Under the pieces are notes generated by a model. The model saw only the letters and a list, made by a program, of their open reading frames with translations. It had not been told where the DNA came from and did not search any database. Positions 1-8,255 of a stretch of DNA of 8,277 nucleotides are shown here, piece by piece. Every line of letters starts with the position of its first letter. Positions within the stretch are counted from its first letter, which is position 1. A program made the translations under genes and the position numbers. The stretch comes from Schwartzia sp. (in: firmicutes) (GTDB lineage Bacteria; Bacillota; Negativicutes; Selenomonadales; Selenomonadaceae): the NCBI GenBank assembly GCA_024691625.1, contig JAILNL010000036.1:1-8277 (forward strand), read 5' to 3'.

Positions 1-16
1 ATCATTTCCTTCACCC
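1..16 (-). other. Possible start of the next operon gene (truncated)
   Basis: On the minus strand a GGGTGA (16-11), matching the extended anti-Shine-Dalgarno pairing, is followed 5 nt later by ATG at 5-3. The rho stop is only 29 nt before that ATG and no terminator intervenes, so a further co-transcribed gene probably begins here. A GTG at 14-12 in the same frame is an alternative start; its first codons would read M-K-E-M-(I/M). Too little sequence remains to name a product. Confidence 0.35.
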
Positions 17-34
17 TTTGTTCTGTATGGCTTT

Positions 35-1465
35 TCAGCCGGAAATTAATTTCTGCAGTTCTTCTATAGTTTTTGCTTTATTGCATATTGAAATCAGCTG
101 CTCCATATCTTTTTCGGACAGATACGACTGACGAATTTTTGTTTCGATTTTCTGTTCTTCCTCCGTAAGAAGAAGCTCTTCCCTGCGTGTTCCGGATTTT
201 GCGATATCAATAGCAGGAAAAATACGCCTTTCCTGAAGACGTCTCGAAAGTGTCAGCTCCATATTACCCGTGCCCTTGAATTCCTCATACACAACATCAT
301 CAAGCTTTGAGCCTGTTTCAATAAGCGCAGTTGCCAGTATGGTAAGGCTTCCTGCTTCCCGTGTATTACGTGCAGCACCTAAGAAGCGTTTGGGCATATA
401 AAGTGATGCAGGGTCAAGACCGCCGGAAAGAGTTCTTCCTGACGGAATCCCTGTCAGATTGTACGCGCGTGTAAGGCGTGTAATGCTGTCCAGCAGAATC
501 ACAACGTCCTTCTTCTGCTCCACAAGCCTCTTTGCCCGTTCAATGGCAATCTCAGAAATATGCTTATGATGCTCAGGCAGTTCATCAAAGGTAGACGCCA
601 AAACCTCTACATTACCGCCCGTAATGGATTCACGGATATCTGTGACCTCCTCAGGACGTTCATCAATCAAAAGAATCATGAGATGAATATCAGGGTGGTT
701 CGTCAGCATTGCTTTTGCAATCTCTTTCAGAAGCGTTGTTTTGCCGGCTTTCGGCGGTGCAACAATAAGACCTCTCTGCCCCTTTCCAACAGGAGTAACA
801 AGGTTCATAATTCTCATTGCTGCCGTCGTATTCGGAGTCTCAAGCTGATATCTTTCATCAGGGAAAATAGGCGTAAACTTTTCAAACGTAGGTCTATAGT
901 AAAGCTCATTCGGTGCCATACCGTTTGCCGAAATGAGTGTCTGCAGCGCCGCAGTTTTTTCCGTGATACTTTTCTCCCTGCGGATGCCTACAATGTAATC
1001 ACCGGTCCTCAGACGAAATCGGCGGATAAGCGGAGGAGTGATGTATGTGTCGTTTTCTCCGGACATGTACCCGTTGCTGCGTACAAACCCGAAGCCCTCA
1101 CCCATTACCTCAAGGTATCCCTCAATACGATTATTATTCTCTATTCTCGGCTGTTGATTTTCTGCCTGCTCAGCCTGTTTCGGTGCCTCTTTTTCAACAT
1201 GAGTTCTCCTTGCAGGATACTGCCTTCTTCTGTCCTGCTGCCCTTCCTGTCGTTGCATAGGATTTTGGCGGCGTACAAAAGGACGCGGAGGATTTGCATT
1301 TCTCCTTTCAGGAGCAAGACGGCGCGGTGTACTTGCCGCGTCTGCTTCCGCCTTTTCCAACCTGCTTATCAAATCATCCTTACGCAAAGCTGAAACACCA
1401 TGTATGCCTTTTTCTTTTGCCAGCTCCCGAAGCTCTGTTAATTTCAAAGCCTTATAATCCATCAT
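35..1465 (-). CDS. rho: Transcription termination factor Rho
   Basis: Rho is a hexameric, RNA-dependent ATPase that loads on unstructured C-rich RNA, translocates 5' to 3' and releases RNA polymerase. The protein is 476 aa. Residues 1-42 look like the Rho N-terminal helical domain. Residues 45-112 are a low-complexity Arg/Gln/Pro linker. Residues 113-185 are the RNA-binding cold-shock/OB fold, with RNP1-like GFGFVRS at 124-130. The motor follows: Walker A APPKAGKT (236-243, K242), catalytic Glu E269 in [10 protein letters not shown], Walker B ending at D326, Q-loop near 333-349, R-loop ETGSK (383-387) and arginine finger R427 in SGTR. Residues aligning with the E. coli bicyclomycin pocket (D268, E269, R270, S327) are present. 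The first ATG overlaps the uvrC stop as ATGA. A second ATG three bases on is equally possible and better spaced from the ribosome binding site. It is longer than E. coli Rho (419 aa) mainly because of the linker. Confidence 0.98.
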   Translation of the reverse strand: MMDYKALKLTELRELAKEKGIHGVSALRKDDLISRLEKAEADAASTPRRLAPERRNANPPRPFVRRQNPMQRQEGQQDRRRQYPARRTHVEKEAPKQAEQAENQQPRIENNNRIEGYLEVMGEGFGFVRSNGYMSGENDTYITPPLIRRFRLRTGDYIVGIRREKSITEKTAALQTLISANGMAPNELYYRPTFEKFTPIFPDERYQLETPNTTAAMRIMNLVTPVGKGQRGLIVAPPKAGKTTLLKEIAKAMLTNHPDIHLMILLIDERPEEVTDIRESITGGNVEVLASTFDELPEHHKHISEIAIERAKRLVEQKKDVVILLDSITRLTRAYNLTGIPSGRTLSGGLDPASLYMPKRFLGAARNTREAGSLTILATALIETGSKLDDVVYEEFKGTGNMELTLSRRLQERRIFPAIDIAKSGTRREELLLTEEEQKIETKIRQSYLSEKDMEQLISICNKAKTIEELQKLISG

Positions 1466-3306
1466 ATTTCCTCCTCGCGGGAATCCTTGTCCTTTTTCAA
1501 AAATCCTTCATGCGCCTGAAAGAAGTTAAAAACTGCCTGTGCCGCCGGTTTTGTCATTCCGGGCGCCGCTGCAAGCTCTTCAAGGGAAGCCTCACGCATT
1601 TTTTGAATCGTACCGAACTTTTTACGCAGTGCCTGACGCCGCTTTTCTCCTATGCCCGCAATATGATCAAGCACCGAGACAAGATTACGTTTTCCACGCA
1701 GGCTGCGGTGATATGTTATGGCAAAGCGGTGTGCCTCATCACGTATTCGCTGCATCAAAAACAGTGCCTGACTGTTTCGCGGAAGTATCACAGGGTCGGA
1801 TTTTCCTTCAACGAATATCCATTCAAACTGCTTTGCCAGACCGATTACAGGAACTGTATGATGCCCTGCGCCACGTATTATCTCAAGAGCAGAGCTGAGC
1901 TGTCCTTTGCCGCCGTCGATAATAATGAGGTCAGGCATATCCTCCACATCTTTCTTTCCATATCGTCTTGTGGTTACCTCACGCATGGAGAGAAAATCGT
2001 CCGGCTTTCCTTCGGCACTCTTTATTTTGAACCGCCTGTACGCCGATTTATTCGGAATACCTCCCTCGAAAACAACCATAGACGCAACAGTTTCGGAGCC
2101 CTGAATATGAGATATATCAAAGCACTCCATACGCCAGGGCAGACTGCTCAGTCCAAGATACCCGCCAAGCTCTCTGACCGCACCCTCTGTTTGTTCATTC
2201 GAGGTTTTAATCCTTGCCGCCTCATCTGACAAATATTTTGCGGCATTGTTTTCAGCCATAAGAACTATATCATGCTTAGTTCCCCTCTGCGGAACCTCCA
2301 TATAGACCTTCGAACCCTTTTTATCCGCCAGCCATTCCCCTATGACCTCCTGCTCAGGAACCTCCATAGGCAGCAGTACCTCATGGGGGATGAACGCTGC
2401 ACGGTGATAATACTGCTTCAAAAAAGCACTGAGCAAATCCGCATTGCTTTCTTCTTCACTTCCCGTAAGCATAAAGTGCTCACGTCCTATCATCTTTCCG
2501 TTTCGGATAAAGAAAATCTGCACGCAGACACCTATTTCGGACCTTGAAAGACCAATCGCGTCCTGATCTCCCGAGCCTGTAACTATACGCTGCTTTTCAG
2601 CTACCTTCTTTACGGCCTGCAGCTGGTCGCGCAGACGAGCTGCCTGCTCAAACTGCAGATTATCCGCAGCCTCAAGCATCTGTGCCTCAAGATGCTTTTC
2701 AACTATCTCCGTCCGTCCCTCAAGAAACAGACAGACTTCATCCACCATTTTTTTGTATTCGGCAGGGTCTACCTCTCCTGTGCACGGCGCAACACAGCGC
2801 TTTATGTGATATTCAAGGCACGGCCTGTCAACATCCATGTGCTTGCATGTGCGCATAGGAAAAAGCCGTCTGAGCAGCTTCAGACTCTCATGCACTGCTC
2901 CGACCTGCGTATATGGACCGAAATACCTTGCTCCGTCCTTCAGGATTCTTCGGGTAATCATAACCCTCGGAAACCTCTCCCCAAGAGTTACCTTCACATA
3001 AGGATATGTTTTATCGTCCTTCAGGCTGATATTGTACCTCGGACGGTATTTCTTTATTAAATTGCATTCCAGAATCAGCGCTTCCATCTCGGAGCCGGTC
3101 AAAATCGTTTCAAAATCAGCAATCTTGGCAACCATAGCCCGCACCTTCGGAGTATGGCCCTTGCTGCTTTGAAAATACTGTCGCACGCGATTTTTGAGCA
3201 CGACTGCCTTGCCCACGTATATGACCTTCCCGACATCATTTTTCATGATATATACACCGGGGGAATCAGGGAGCAGCTTCAGTTTTTCTTCAACAATCTC
3301 CGTCAT
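1462..3306 (-). CDS. uvrC: Excinuclease ABC subunit C (UvrC)
   Basis: UvrC is the dual endonuclease of nucleotide excision repair and cuts on both sides of the lesion in the UvrB-DNA complex. The protein is 614 aa, normal for the family. The N-terminal GIY-YIG nuclease (3' incision) spans about 15-95, with GVYI at 17-20, Y30, R40 and E80 as expected catalytic residues. Four cysteines, C154, C163, C171 and C175, match the iron-sulfur cluster ligands known in E. coli UvrC. A UVR motif (216-232, F219) should bind the UvrB C-terminus. The RNase H-like 5' nuclease has D397 (in DISH), D464 (in IIIDGGKGQ) and H526 (in DEAH). A tandem helix-hairpin-helix DNA-binding region closes the protein (about 542-597). 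The start codon overlaps the uvrA stop as ATGA, and the stop overlaps the rho start. The acidic C-terminal tail codons double as the rho ribosome binding site. Confidence 0.99.
   Translation of the reverse strand: MTEIVEEKLKLLPDSPGVYIMKNDVGKVIYVGKAVVLKNRVRQYFQSSKGHTPKVRAMVAKIADFETILTGSEMEALILECNLIKKYRPRYNISLKDDKTYPYVKVTLGERFPRVMITRRILKDGARYFGPYTQVGAVHESLKLLRRLFPMRTCKHMDVDRPCLEYHIKRCVAPCTGEVDPAEYKKMVDEVCLFLEGRTEIVEKHLEAQMLEAADNLQFEQAARLRDQLQAVKKVAEKQRIVTGSGDQDAIGLSRSEIGVCVQIFFIRNGKMIGREHFMLTGSEEESNADLLSAFLKQYYHRAAFIPHEVLLPMEVPEQEVIGEWLADKKGSKVYMEVPQRGTKHDIVLMAENNAAKYLSDEAARIKTSNEQTEGAVRELGGYLGLSSLPWRMECFDISHIQGSETVASMVVFEGGIPNKSAYRRFKIKSAEGKPDDFLSMREVTTRRYGKKDVEDMPDLIIIDGGKGQLSSALEIIRGAGHHTVPVIGLAKQFEWIFVEGKSDPVILPRNSQALFLMQRIRDEAHRFAITYHRSLRGKRNLVSVLDHIAGIGEKRRQALRKKFGTIQKMREASLEELAAAPGMTKPAAQAVFNFFQAHEGFLKKDKDSREEEI
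1470..1476 (-). promoter_or_regulatory. rho ribosome binding site
   Basis: GAGGAGG on the minus strand lies in the Glu codons near the uvrC C-terminus. The spacing is 4 nt to the first ATG (1465) and 7 nt to the adjacent second ATG (1462). The latter is nearer the usual optimum, so Rho may begin one residue later than listed. Confidence 0.8.
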
Positions 3307-6146
3307 TTAGCTGCCTTCTTACTTTTCTTCTCCATAAGTACAGTTTTAAGATACTTGCCTGTATAGGATTTCTTAACCTTCACAATTTCCTCGGGAGTCC
3401 CTGTAGCAACTACAGTGCCGCCCTTGTCTCCGCCCTCAGGCCCCAGGTCGATAATATAATCCGCAGTCTTTATAACATCCAGATTATGCTCGATAACCAC
3501 TACCGTATCTCCGCCTTCAACCAGACGCTGCAGTATGGTAAGCAGCTTTGCTATATCCGCCGTATGCAGACCTGTTGTAGGTTCATCAAGAATATACAGA
3601 GTTTTGCCCGTAGAACGTCGCGAAAGCTCCGCCGCCAGCTTGACACGCTGCGCCTCACCGCCGGACAGAGTCGTTGCAGGCTGTCCAAGCCTGATATATC
3701 CAAGTCCCACATCCTGAATGACCTTCAGCCGACGGGAAATCCTCGGTACATTTTCAAAGAATTCGACTGCTTCATCAATAGTCATATTCAGCACATCAGA
3801 GATGGTTTTTCCCTTGTATTTAACCTCAAGAGTTTCTCTGTTGTACCTGGCGCCTTTACACACCTCACAGGGCACATAGACGTCCGGCAGAAAATGCATT
3901 TCAATCTTTATAATACCGTCGCCCTTGCATGCCTCGCAGCGTCCGCCCTTGACATTAAAGCTGAAACGTCCTGCCTTATATCCTCGTACCTTTGCCTCGT
4001 TTGTCACACTGAATAACTCACGGATTGTATCAAAAACACCCGTATATGTAGCAGGATTCGACCTTGGTGTGCGCCCTATAGGGGACTGGTCAACATTGAT
4101 AATTTTATCTATATTCTCAAGTCCCAGTATCTTTTTATGGCGTCCCGGCTGTCCTTTTGCATGATACAGCCGTGCGGCAATTCCCTTGAACAGCACCTCA
4201 TTTATGAGCGTACTCTTTCCGGAACCTGAAACCCCCGTAACAAGTGTCAGCGTTCCGAGCGGGAATTTAACATCAAGATGCTTAAGATTGTTTTCCGTCG
4301 CATCAATTATCTCGATAAAGTTTCCGTTTCCTTTGTGGCGTTCCGCAGGAACAGGAATAAACTTCGTGCGACTGAGATACTGGCCCGTAACGGATTCAGG
4401 AATCTTTTTGATTTCCTCTGCCGTACCCTGAGCCACAATCGTACCGCCATGCTCACCCGCGCCCGGCCCGATATCTATAATCTCGTCCGCAGCGTACATA
4501 GTATCTTCATCATGTTCGACAACTATAAGCGTATTTCCCAAATCACGCAGATGCTTCAAAGCAGCCAAAAGCCTGTCATTATCCCTCTGATGAAGACCTA
4601 TACTCGGCTCATCAAGAATATACAGCACTCCCACAAGTCCCGAACCAATCTGAGTTGCCAGACGTATGCGCTGTGCTTCTCCGCCCGAAAGCGTACCTGC
4701 CGAGCGCGCAAGCGTGAGATAATCCAACCCCACATGAATAAGGAAACCGAGCCGCGAATGAATCTCTTTCAGAATCTGCGCAGCGATTTTCTGCTCCCTT
4801 TCCGTAAAATCAACGGACTGGAAAAACTCATCACATTCACGGATGCTCATGCCCGTGACCTCATGTATATTCTTTCCGCCAATCGTCACAGCGAGAGCTT
4901 CAGGCTTCAGCCGTGCGCCGTGACACGCGGGACATGCGCTGATTGTCATGTAGTTCTCGTAGGATTCACGCATATCATCCGAATCAGATTCCTTATAGCG
5001 GCGTTCAAGCATAGGCATTACACCCTCAAACACCGTATGATGTTCCTTATATTCCCCGAACATGTTTTCATACCAGAAATCAAAAATCTCGTCCCCGCCG
5101 CCATACATAAGTATCTTCTGTGTTTTTTTGTTTACATCGCACCAGCGCGTATCAATTGAATATCCATATTTTTTCAGTACAGCGTCAATCTGGCACATGG
5201 CGTATGAGTTCAGATTTTTGGAAAGCGGCGCAAAAACACCCTCTGCAAAAGTCAGCTCCGGATCAGGAATAACAAGCTCCGGATTGAACTCCATATAGCT
5301 TCCGATACCGCTGCACTCCGAACATGCTCCGAAAGGACTGTTAAACGAGAACATGCGCGGAGCAATTTCAGGCAGGCTGATTCCGCAGTCCACGCAAGCA
5401 AAATTCTGACTGAACATCAGAGTTTCACCGTCAACAATCTGGATATATACCACGCCCTGCCCGAGCTTCAGCGCCGTCTCAAGAGAATCCGCCAAACGCT
5501 GTTCCATATCAGGACGCACAACAAGGCGGTCTATTACCACCTCGATTGTATGCTTTTTATTTTTATCAAGCTCAATCTCATCATTTACATCATAGGTTGT
5601 ACCGTCGATACGGACACGCACATAGCCCTCTCTGCGGATATGGTCGAGAATCTGTCGGTGCTGTCCCTTTTTTCCGCGGATAATCTGAGCAAGAACCAAA
5701 AGCTTTGTCCGCTCAGGCAGTGCCGTAATCTGGTCTACCATCTGGTCTACCGTCTGCTGAGTTATAGGCTTTCCACAGTTCGGACAATGCGGCCTTCCTG
5801 CGCGCGCAAAAAGAAGACGCAGATAATCATATATCTCCGTCACTGTACCCACAGTAGAACGCGGATTTCTGCTCGTCGTTTTCTGGTCTATGGCAATAGC
5901 AGGAGAAAGTCCCTCTATATAGTCCACATCAGGCTTATCCATCTGCCCCAAAAACTGGCGGGCGTAAGAGGACAGCGACTCTACATAGCGTCTCTGTCCC
6001 TCGGCATAAATTGTATCAAACGCCAAAGATGATTTTCCGGAACCTGACAGCCCCGTAATAACCACCATCTTATTTCGCGGTATCTCGACATTTATATTCT
6101 TCAAATTATGTTCCCGGGCACCCCGGATACGAATCATTTCATCCAT
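3303..6146 (-). CDS. uvrA: Excinuclease ABC subunit A (UvrA)
   Basis: UvrA is the dimeric ABC-type ATPase that scans DNA for damage, delivers UvrB and then leaves. The protein is 947 aa, close to E. coli (940) and Bacillus homologues. Two complete ABC halves are visible: Walker [10 protein letters not shown] (32-40) and GVSGSGKST (638-646); signatures LSGGEAQR at 486-493 and 827-834; Walker B with D512/E513 and D854/E855; switch histidines H545 and H887. Zinc-type cysteine pairs occur at C121/C124, C251/C254 with C275/C278, C405/C408, and C737/C740 with C760/C763, enough for three zinc modules. It starts 3 nt after the uvrB stop with a GGAAGGA site 9 nt upstream. The later in-frame ATG (residue 4) lies 18 nt from that site and is less likely. 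Its stop overlaps uvrC, so the two should be translationally coupled. Confidence 0.99.
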   Translation of the reverse strand: MDEMIRIRGAREHNLKNINVEIPRNKMVVITGLSGSGKSSLAFDTIYAEGQRRYVESLSSYARQFLGQMDKPDVDYIEGLSPAIAIDQKTTSRNPRSTVGTVTEIYDYLRLLFARAGRPHCPNCGKPITQQTVDQMVDQITALPERTKLLVLAQIIRGKKGQHRQILDHIRREGYVRVRIDGTTYDVNDEIELDKNKKHTIEVVIDRLVVRPDMEQRLADSLETALKLGQGVVYIQIVDGETLMFSQNFACVDCGISLPEIAPRMFSFNSPFGACSECSGIGSYMEFNPELVIPDPELTFAEGVFAPLSKNLNSYAMCQIDAVLKKYGYSIDTRWCDVNKKTQKILMYGGGDEIFDFWYENMFGEYKEHHTVFEGVMPMLERRYKESDSDDMRESYENYMTISACPACHGARLKPEALAVTIGGKNIHEVTGMSIRECDEFFQSVDFTEREQKIAAQILKEIHSRLGFLIHVGLDYLTLARSAGTLSGGEAQRIRLATQIGSGLVGVLYILDEPSIGLHQRDNDRLLAALKHLRDLGNTLIVVEHDEDTMYAADEIIDIGPGAGEHGGTIVAQGTAEEIKKIPESVTGQYLSRTKFIPVPAERHKGNGNFIEIIDATENNLKHLDVKFPLGTLTLVTGVSGSGKSTLINEVLFKGIAARLYHAKGQPGRHKKILGLENIDKIINVDQSPIGRTPRSNPATYTGVFDTIRELFSVTNEAKVRGYKAGRFSFNVKGGRCEACKGDGIIKIEMHFLPDVYVPCEVCKGARYNRETLEVKYKGKTISDVLNMTIDEAVEFFENVPRISRRLKVIQDVGLGYIRLGQPATTLSGGEAQRVKLAAELSRRSTGKTLYILDEPTTGLHTADIAKLLTILQRLVEGGDTVVVIEHNLDVIKTADYIIDLGPEGGDKGGTVVATGTPEEIVKVKKSYTGKYLKTVLMEKKSKKAAK
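3314..3320 (-). promoter_or_regulatory. uvrC ribosome binding site
   Basis: AAGAAGG on the minus strand lies 7 nt before the uvrC ATG at 3306, inside the Lys-rich C-terminal codons of uvrA. It is weaker than the uvrB and rho sites. The ATGA stop/start overlap suggests reinitiation by terminating uvrA ribosomes. Confidence 0.65.
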
Positions 6147-6149
6147 TCT

Positions 6150-8171
6150 TTACTTTCCTTCCAACTCGTAAATCATATCGCGAAGCTCAGCTGCCTTTTC
6201 AAACTCCAGCGCTCTCGACGCTTCCTTCATCTGTCGTGTAAGCGTCTTCAAAAGCTCCTGCTTCTCTTTCTTGGTCATTTTATGCTTTTTCTTCTTTTCG
6301 CCGGTGCTGTACTCGGCAGCCTCCTCAGCCACAAGGGTAGTTTCAATCAAATCCTTGACAGGCTTTACGACTGTCTTCGGCGTGATATTATGCTCCTTGT
6401 TAAACGCCTCCTGCACAGTACGGCGTCTCAAAGTCTCACTCATGGCGCGCTTCACGGAATCCGTCTCCACATCAGCATACAAAATAACCCGTCCGTGCTC
6501 ATTGCGTGCCGCACGACCGATAATCTGAATGAGCGAAGTATCCGAACGCAGGAAACCTTCCTTGTCCGCATCAAGAATCGCGACAAGAGAAACCTCCGGC
6601 ATATCCAATCCCTCTCGAAGAAGATTGATACCCACCAATACGTCAAACACGCCTGCACGCAAATCACGTATTAGCTTGGCACGCTCCATAGTAGCAATAT
6701 CCGAATGCAGATACCGCACCTTGATCCCTGCTTCCTTCAAATAATCCGTCAGGTTCTCTGCCATCTTTTTAGTCAGCGTCGTAATAAGCACACGCTCATG
6801 CACGGCAGTACGCTTCAGGATTTCTCCCATCAAATCATCTATCTGTCCCTCAAGCGGACGCACCTCAACCACAGGGTCAAGAAGTCCCGTTGGTCTGATA
6901 ATCTGCTGTACCACCTGCTGTGCGCGCTCCATTTCATAAGCCGCGGGTGTAGCAGAAATATAAACAATCTGATTTATTCGCTGCTCAAACTCCTGAAAAG
7001 TCAATGGACGGTTATCGAAAGCCGACGGCAGACGGAATCCGTTTTCCACCAAAGACTCCTTGCGTGAGCGGTCACCCGCGTACATAGCCCTGAGCTGCGG
7101 CATTGTCACATGAGACTCGTCCATAACAATCAAAAAATCCTCAGGGAAATAATCAAGCAGCGTATACGGAGCATCTCCCGCGTTTCTGTGAGTCAGATGC
7201 CTTGAATAATTCTCAATGCCCGAGCAGTAACCCATCTCCTGCATCATCTCAAGGTCATAATTCGTTCTCTGCTTCAAACGCTGTGCTTCAAGCAGCTTTC
7301 CCTGTGCGGTCAGAAACTCAAGCTGTTCATCAAGCTCCTCGCGGATAGTCTGCATGGCGATTTCCATATCATCCCGTGAAGTAACATAATGGGATGCAGG
7401 AAAAATCATTGAATGTGTACGTTCTCCGTACACCTCTCCAGACGTAACATCATACTCCACAATACGGTCAATCTCATCACCGAAAAGCTCAATTCTCACG
7501 GCACGGTTATTATACCCCGCAGGAAAAACCTCTATTACATCACCGCGTACACGGAACTTGCCGCGGTCAAATCCTATATCATTGCGCTCGTACTGAATCG
7601 CAACCAGTTTATGCAGGATAGCCTCACGCTCAATCGTCTGCCCCTTGTGCAGCGAAAGCACCATCTCATGATAGCTTTCAGGAGAGCCGAGACCGTAAAT
7701 GCACGACACACTGGCTACAACAATAACATCTCTCCGCTCAAACAGCGAACAGGTCGCAGAATGACGCAGTTCATCAATCTCGTCATTGATGGACGCGTCC
7801 TTTTCAATATAAGTATCCGTCGAAGGAATATAAGCCTCCGGCTGATAGTAATCGTAATAACTTACAAAATATCCTACATAATTGTTTGGGAAAAAGGCTT
7901 TGAACTCACTTGCAAGCTGGGCGGCAAGTGTCTTATTGTGGGCAATAACGAGGGTTGGTTTTTGGACTTTCTCAATAAGTTTAGCTATAGTAAACGTCTT
8001 ACCTGTGCCTGTAGCACCGAGCAGCACCTGCGAATCCATTCCGTTCTGAATCCCCTGTGCCAAATCCTCGATTGCCTTCGGCTGGTCTCCCATCGGCTCA
8101 AACGGCGCCTCAACCTTGAAAGGAACCGCCTCACCAAATTGGATAGTATTTAGTTTAGGTACTTTTGGCAT
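6150..8171 (-). CDS. uvrB: Excinuclease ABC subunit B (UvrB)
   Basis: UvrB is the helicase-like subunit that verifies the lesion, clamps the DNA strand and recruits UvrC. From the ATG at 8171 the protein is 673 aa. Walker A GATGTGKT is at 52-59 (K58). The Tyr-rich beta-hairpin that inserts between the strands is at about 101-125. DESH motif II is at 351-354, SATP motif III at 406-409, motif V near 514-526 and QIIGRAARN motif VI at 549-557. A Lys-rich linker (KKKKHK, 626-631) leads to the C-terminal UVR coiled coil (644-673, F657), which pairs with the UVR motif of UvrC. Start choice: ATG 8171 has a perfect GGAGG 5 nt upstream. The in-frame ATG at 8183 and TTG at 8192 have no ribosome binding site, and the GGAGG would lie inside their coding sequence. 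First visible gene of the operon; uvrA follows after 3 nt. Confidence 0.98.
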   Translation of the reverse strand: MPKVPKLNTIQFGEAVPFKVEAPFEPMGDQPKAIEDLAQGIQNGMDSQVLLGATGTGKTFTIAKLIEKVQKPTLVIAHNKTLAAQLASEFKAFFPNNYVGYFVSYYDYYQPEAYIPSTDTYIEKDASINDEIDELRHSATCSLFERRDVIVVASVSCIYGLGSPESYHEMVLSLHKGQTIEREAILHKLVAIQYERNDIGFDRGKFRVRGDVIEVFPAGYNNRAVRIELFGDEIDRIVEYDVTSGEVYGERTHSMIFPASHYVTSRDDMEIAMQTIREELDEQLEFLTAQGKLLEAQRLKQRTNYDLEMMQEMGYCSGIENYSRHLTHRNAGDAPYTLLDYFPEDFLIVMDESHVTMPQLRAMYAGDRSRKESLVENGFRLPSAFDNRPLTFQEFEQRINQIVYISATPAAYEMERAQQVVQQIIRPTGLLDPVVEVRPLEGQIDDLMGEILKRTAVHERVLITTLTKKMAENLTDYLKEAGIKVRYLHSDIATMERAKLIRDLRAGVFDVLVGINLLREGLDMPEVSLVAILDADKEGFLRSDTSLIQIIGRAARNEHGRVILYADVETDSVKRAMSETLRRRTVQEAFNKEHNITPKTVVKPVKDLIETTLVAEEAAEYSTGEKKKKHKMTKKEKQELLKTLTRQMKEASRALEFEKAAELRDMIYELEGK
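6156..6162 (-). promoter_or_regulatory. uvrA ribosome binding site
   Basis: GGAAGGA on the minus strand lies 9 nt before the uvrA ATG at 6146. It is embedded in the last sense codons of uvrB, so ribosomes finishing uvrB can pass directly to uvrA. Confidence 0.7.
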
Positions 8172-8176
8172 GATTG

Positions 8177-8181
8177 CCTCC
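8177..8181 (-). promoter_or_regulatory. uvrB ribosome binding site
   Basis: GGAGG on the minus strand lies 5 nt before the ATG at 8171. It decides the uvrB start, because the upstream in-frame ATG (8183-8181) shares its last base with this site and has only AT-rich sequence before it. Confidence 0.85.
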
Positions 8182-8210
8182 ATTTCTGACAAAACACTTT
8201 AGCATAGTTA

Positions 8211-8240
8211 ATTATAACGCATTCGTTCCGGTTTTGCCAA
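8211..8240 (-). promoter_or_regulatory. Candidate sigma-A/sigma-70 promoter for the uvrB operon
   Basis: On the minus strand, TTGGCA (8240-8235, 5 of 6 to consensus) and a perfect TATAAT (8216-8211) are separated by 18 nt. The -10 box lies 39 nt before the uvrB ATG, which leaves a short leader carrying only the ribosome binding site. The -35 box falls inside a perfect hairpin, and a small palindrome fills part of the spacer. Both boxes also lie in a short stretch with one open frame that could be the tail of an upstream gene, so a chance match is possible. Confidence 0.5.
8216..8227. promoter_or_regulatory. Possible operator palindrome in the uvrB promoter spacer
   Basis: AACG-AATG-CGTT on the minus strand is a 4-4-4 inverted repeat that lies between the -35 and -10 boxes and touches the first base of TATAAT. 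That position would suit a repressor such as LexA, which controls uvrBA in several Bacillota. The sequence does not match the Bacillus SOS box GAAC-N4-GTTC, and an 8-bp palindrome can occur by chance. Confidence 0.25.
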
Positions 8241-8249
8241 AGGCAAAAC
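8231..8249. repeat. Perfect inverted repeat (8-bp arms, 3-nt loop)
   Basis: The arms are GTTTTGCC (8231-8238) and GGCAAAAC (8242-8249), separated by AAA. The stem can form on either strand. No T-run follows on either strand, so it is not a canonical intrinsic terminator. It overlaps the candidate -35 box of uvrB. Confidence 0.85.
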
Positions 8250-8255
8250 TACCTC

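Noticed and set aside
560..2229. Long plus-strand open frames of 277 and 311 codons opposite rho and uvrC
   Set aside because: They are antisense to complete conserved genes, overlap each other, lack recognisable domains, and are rich in Cys, Arg, Leu and Ser as expected for shadows of real coding sequence.
4278..5159. 293-codon plus-strand open frame opposite uvrA
   Set aside because: It lies entirely inside the conserved uvrA coding region, shows no motifs or ribosome binding site of note, and its composition is typical of a complementary-strand artefact.
7413..8153. 246-codon plus-strand open frame opposite uvrB
   Set aside because: It is antisense to the helicase motifs of uvrB, and no family features could be seen in its translation.
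8231..8249. Intrinsic terminator for an upstream gene
   Set aside because: The stem is strong, but neither strand has a run of T after it.
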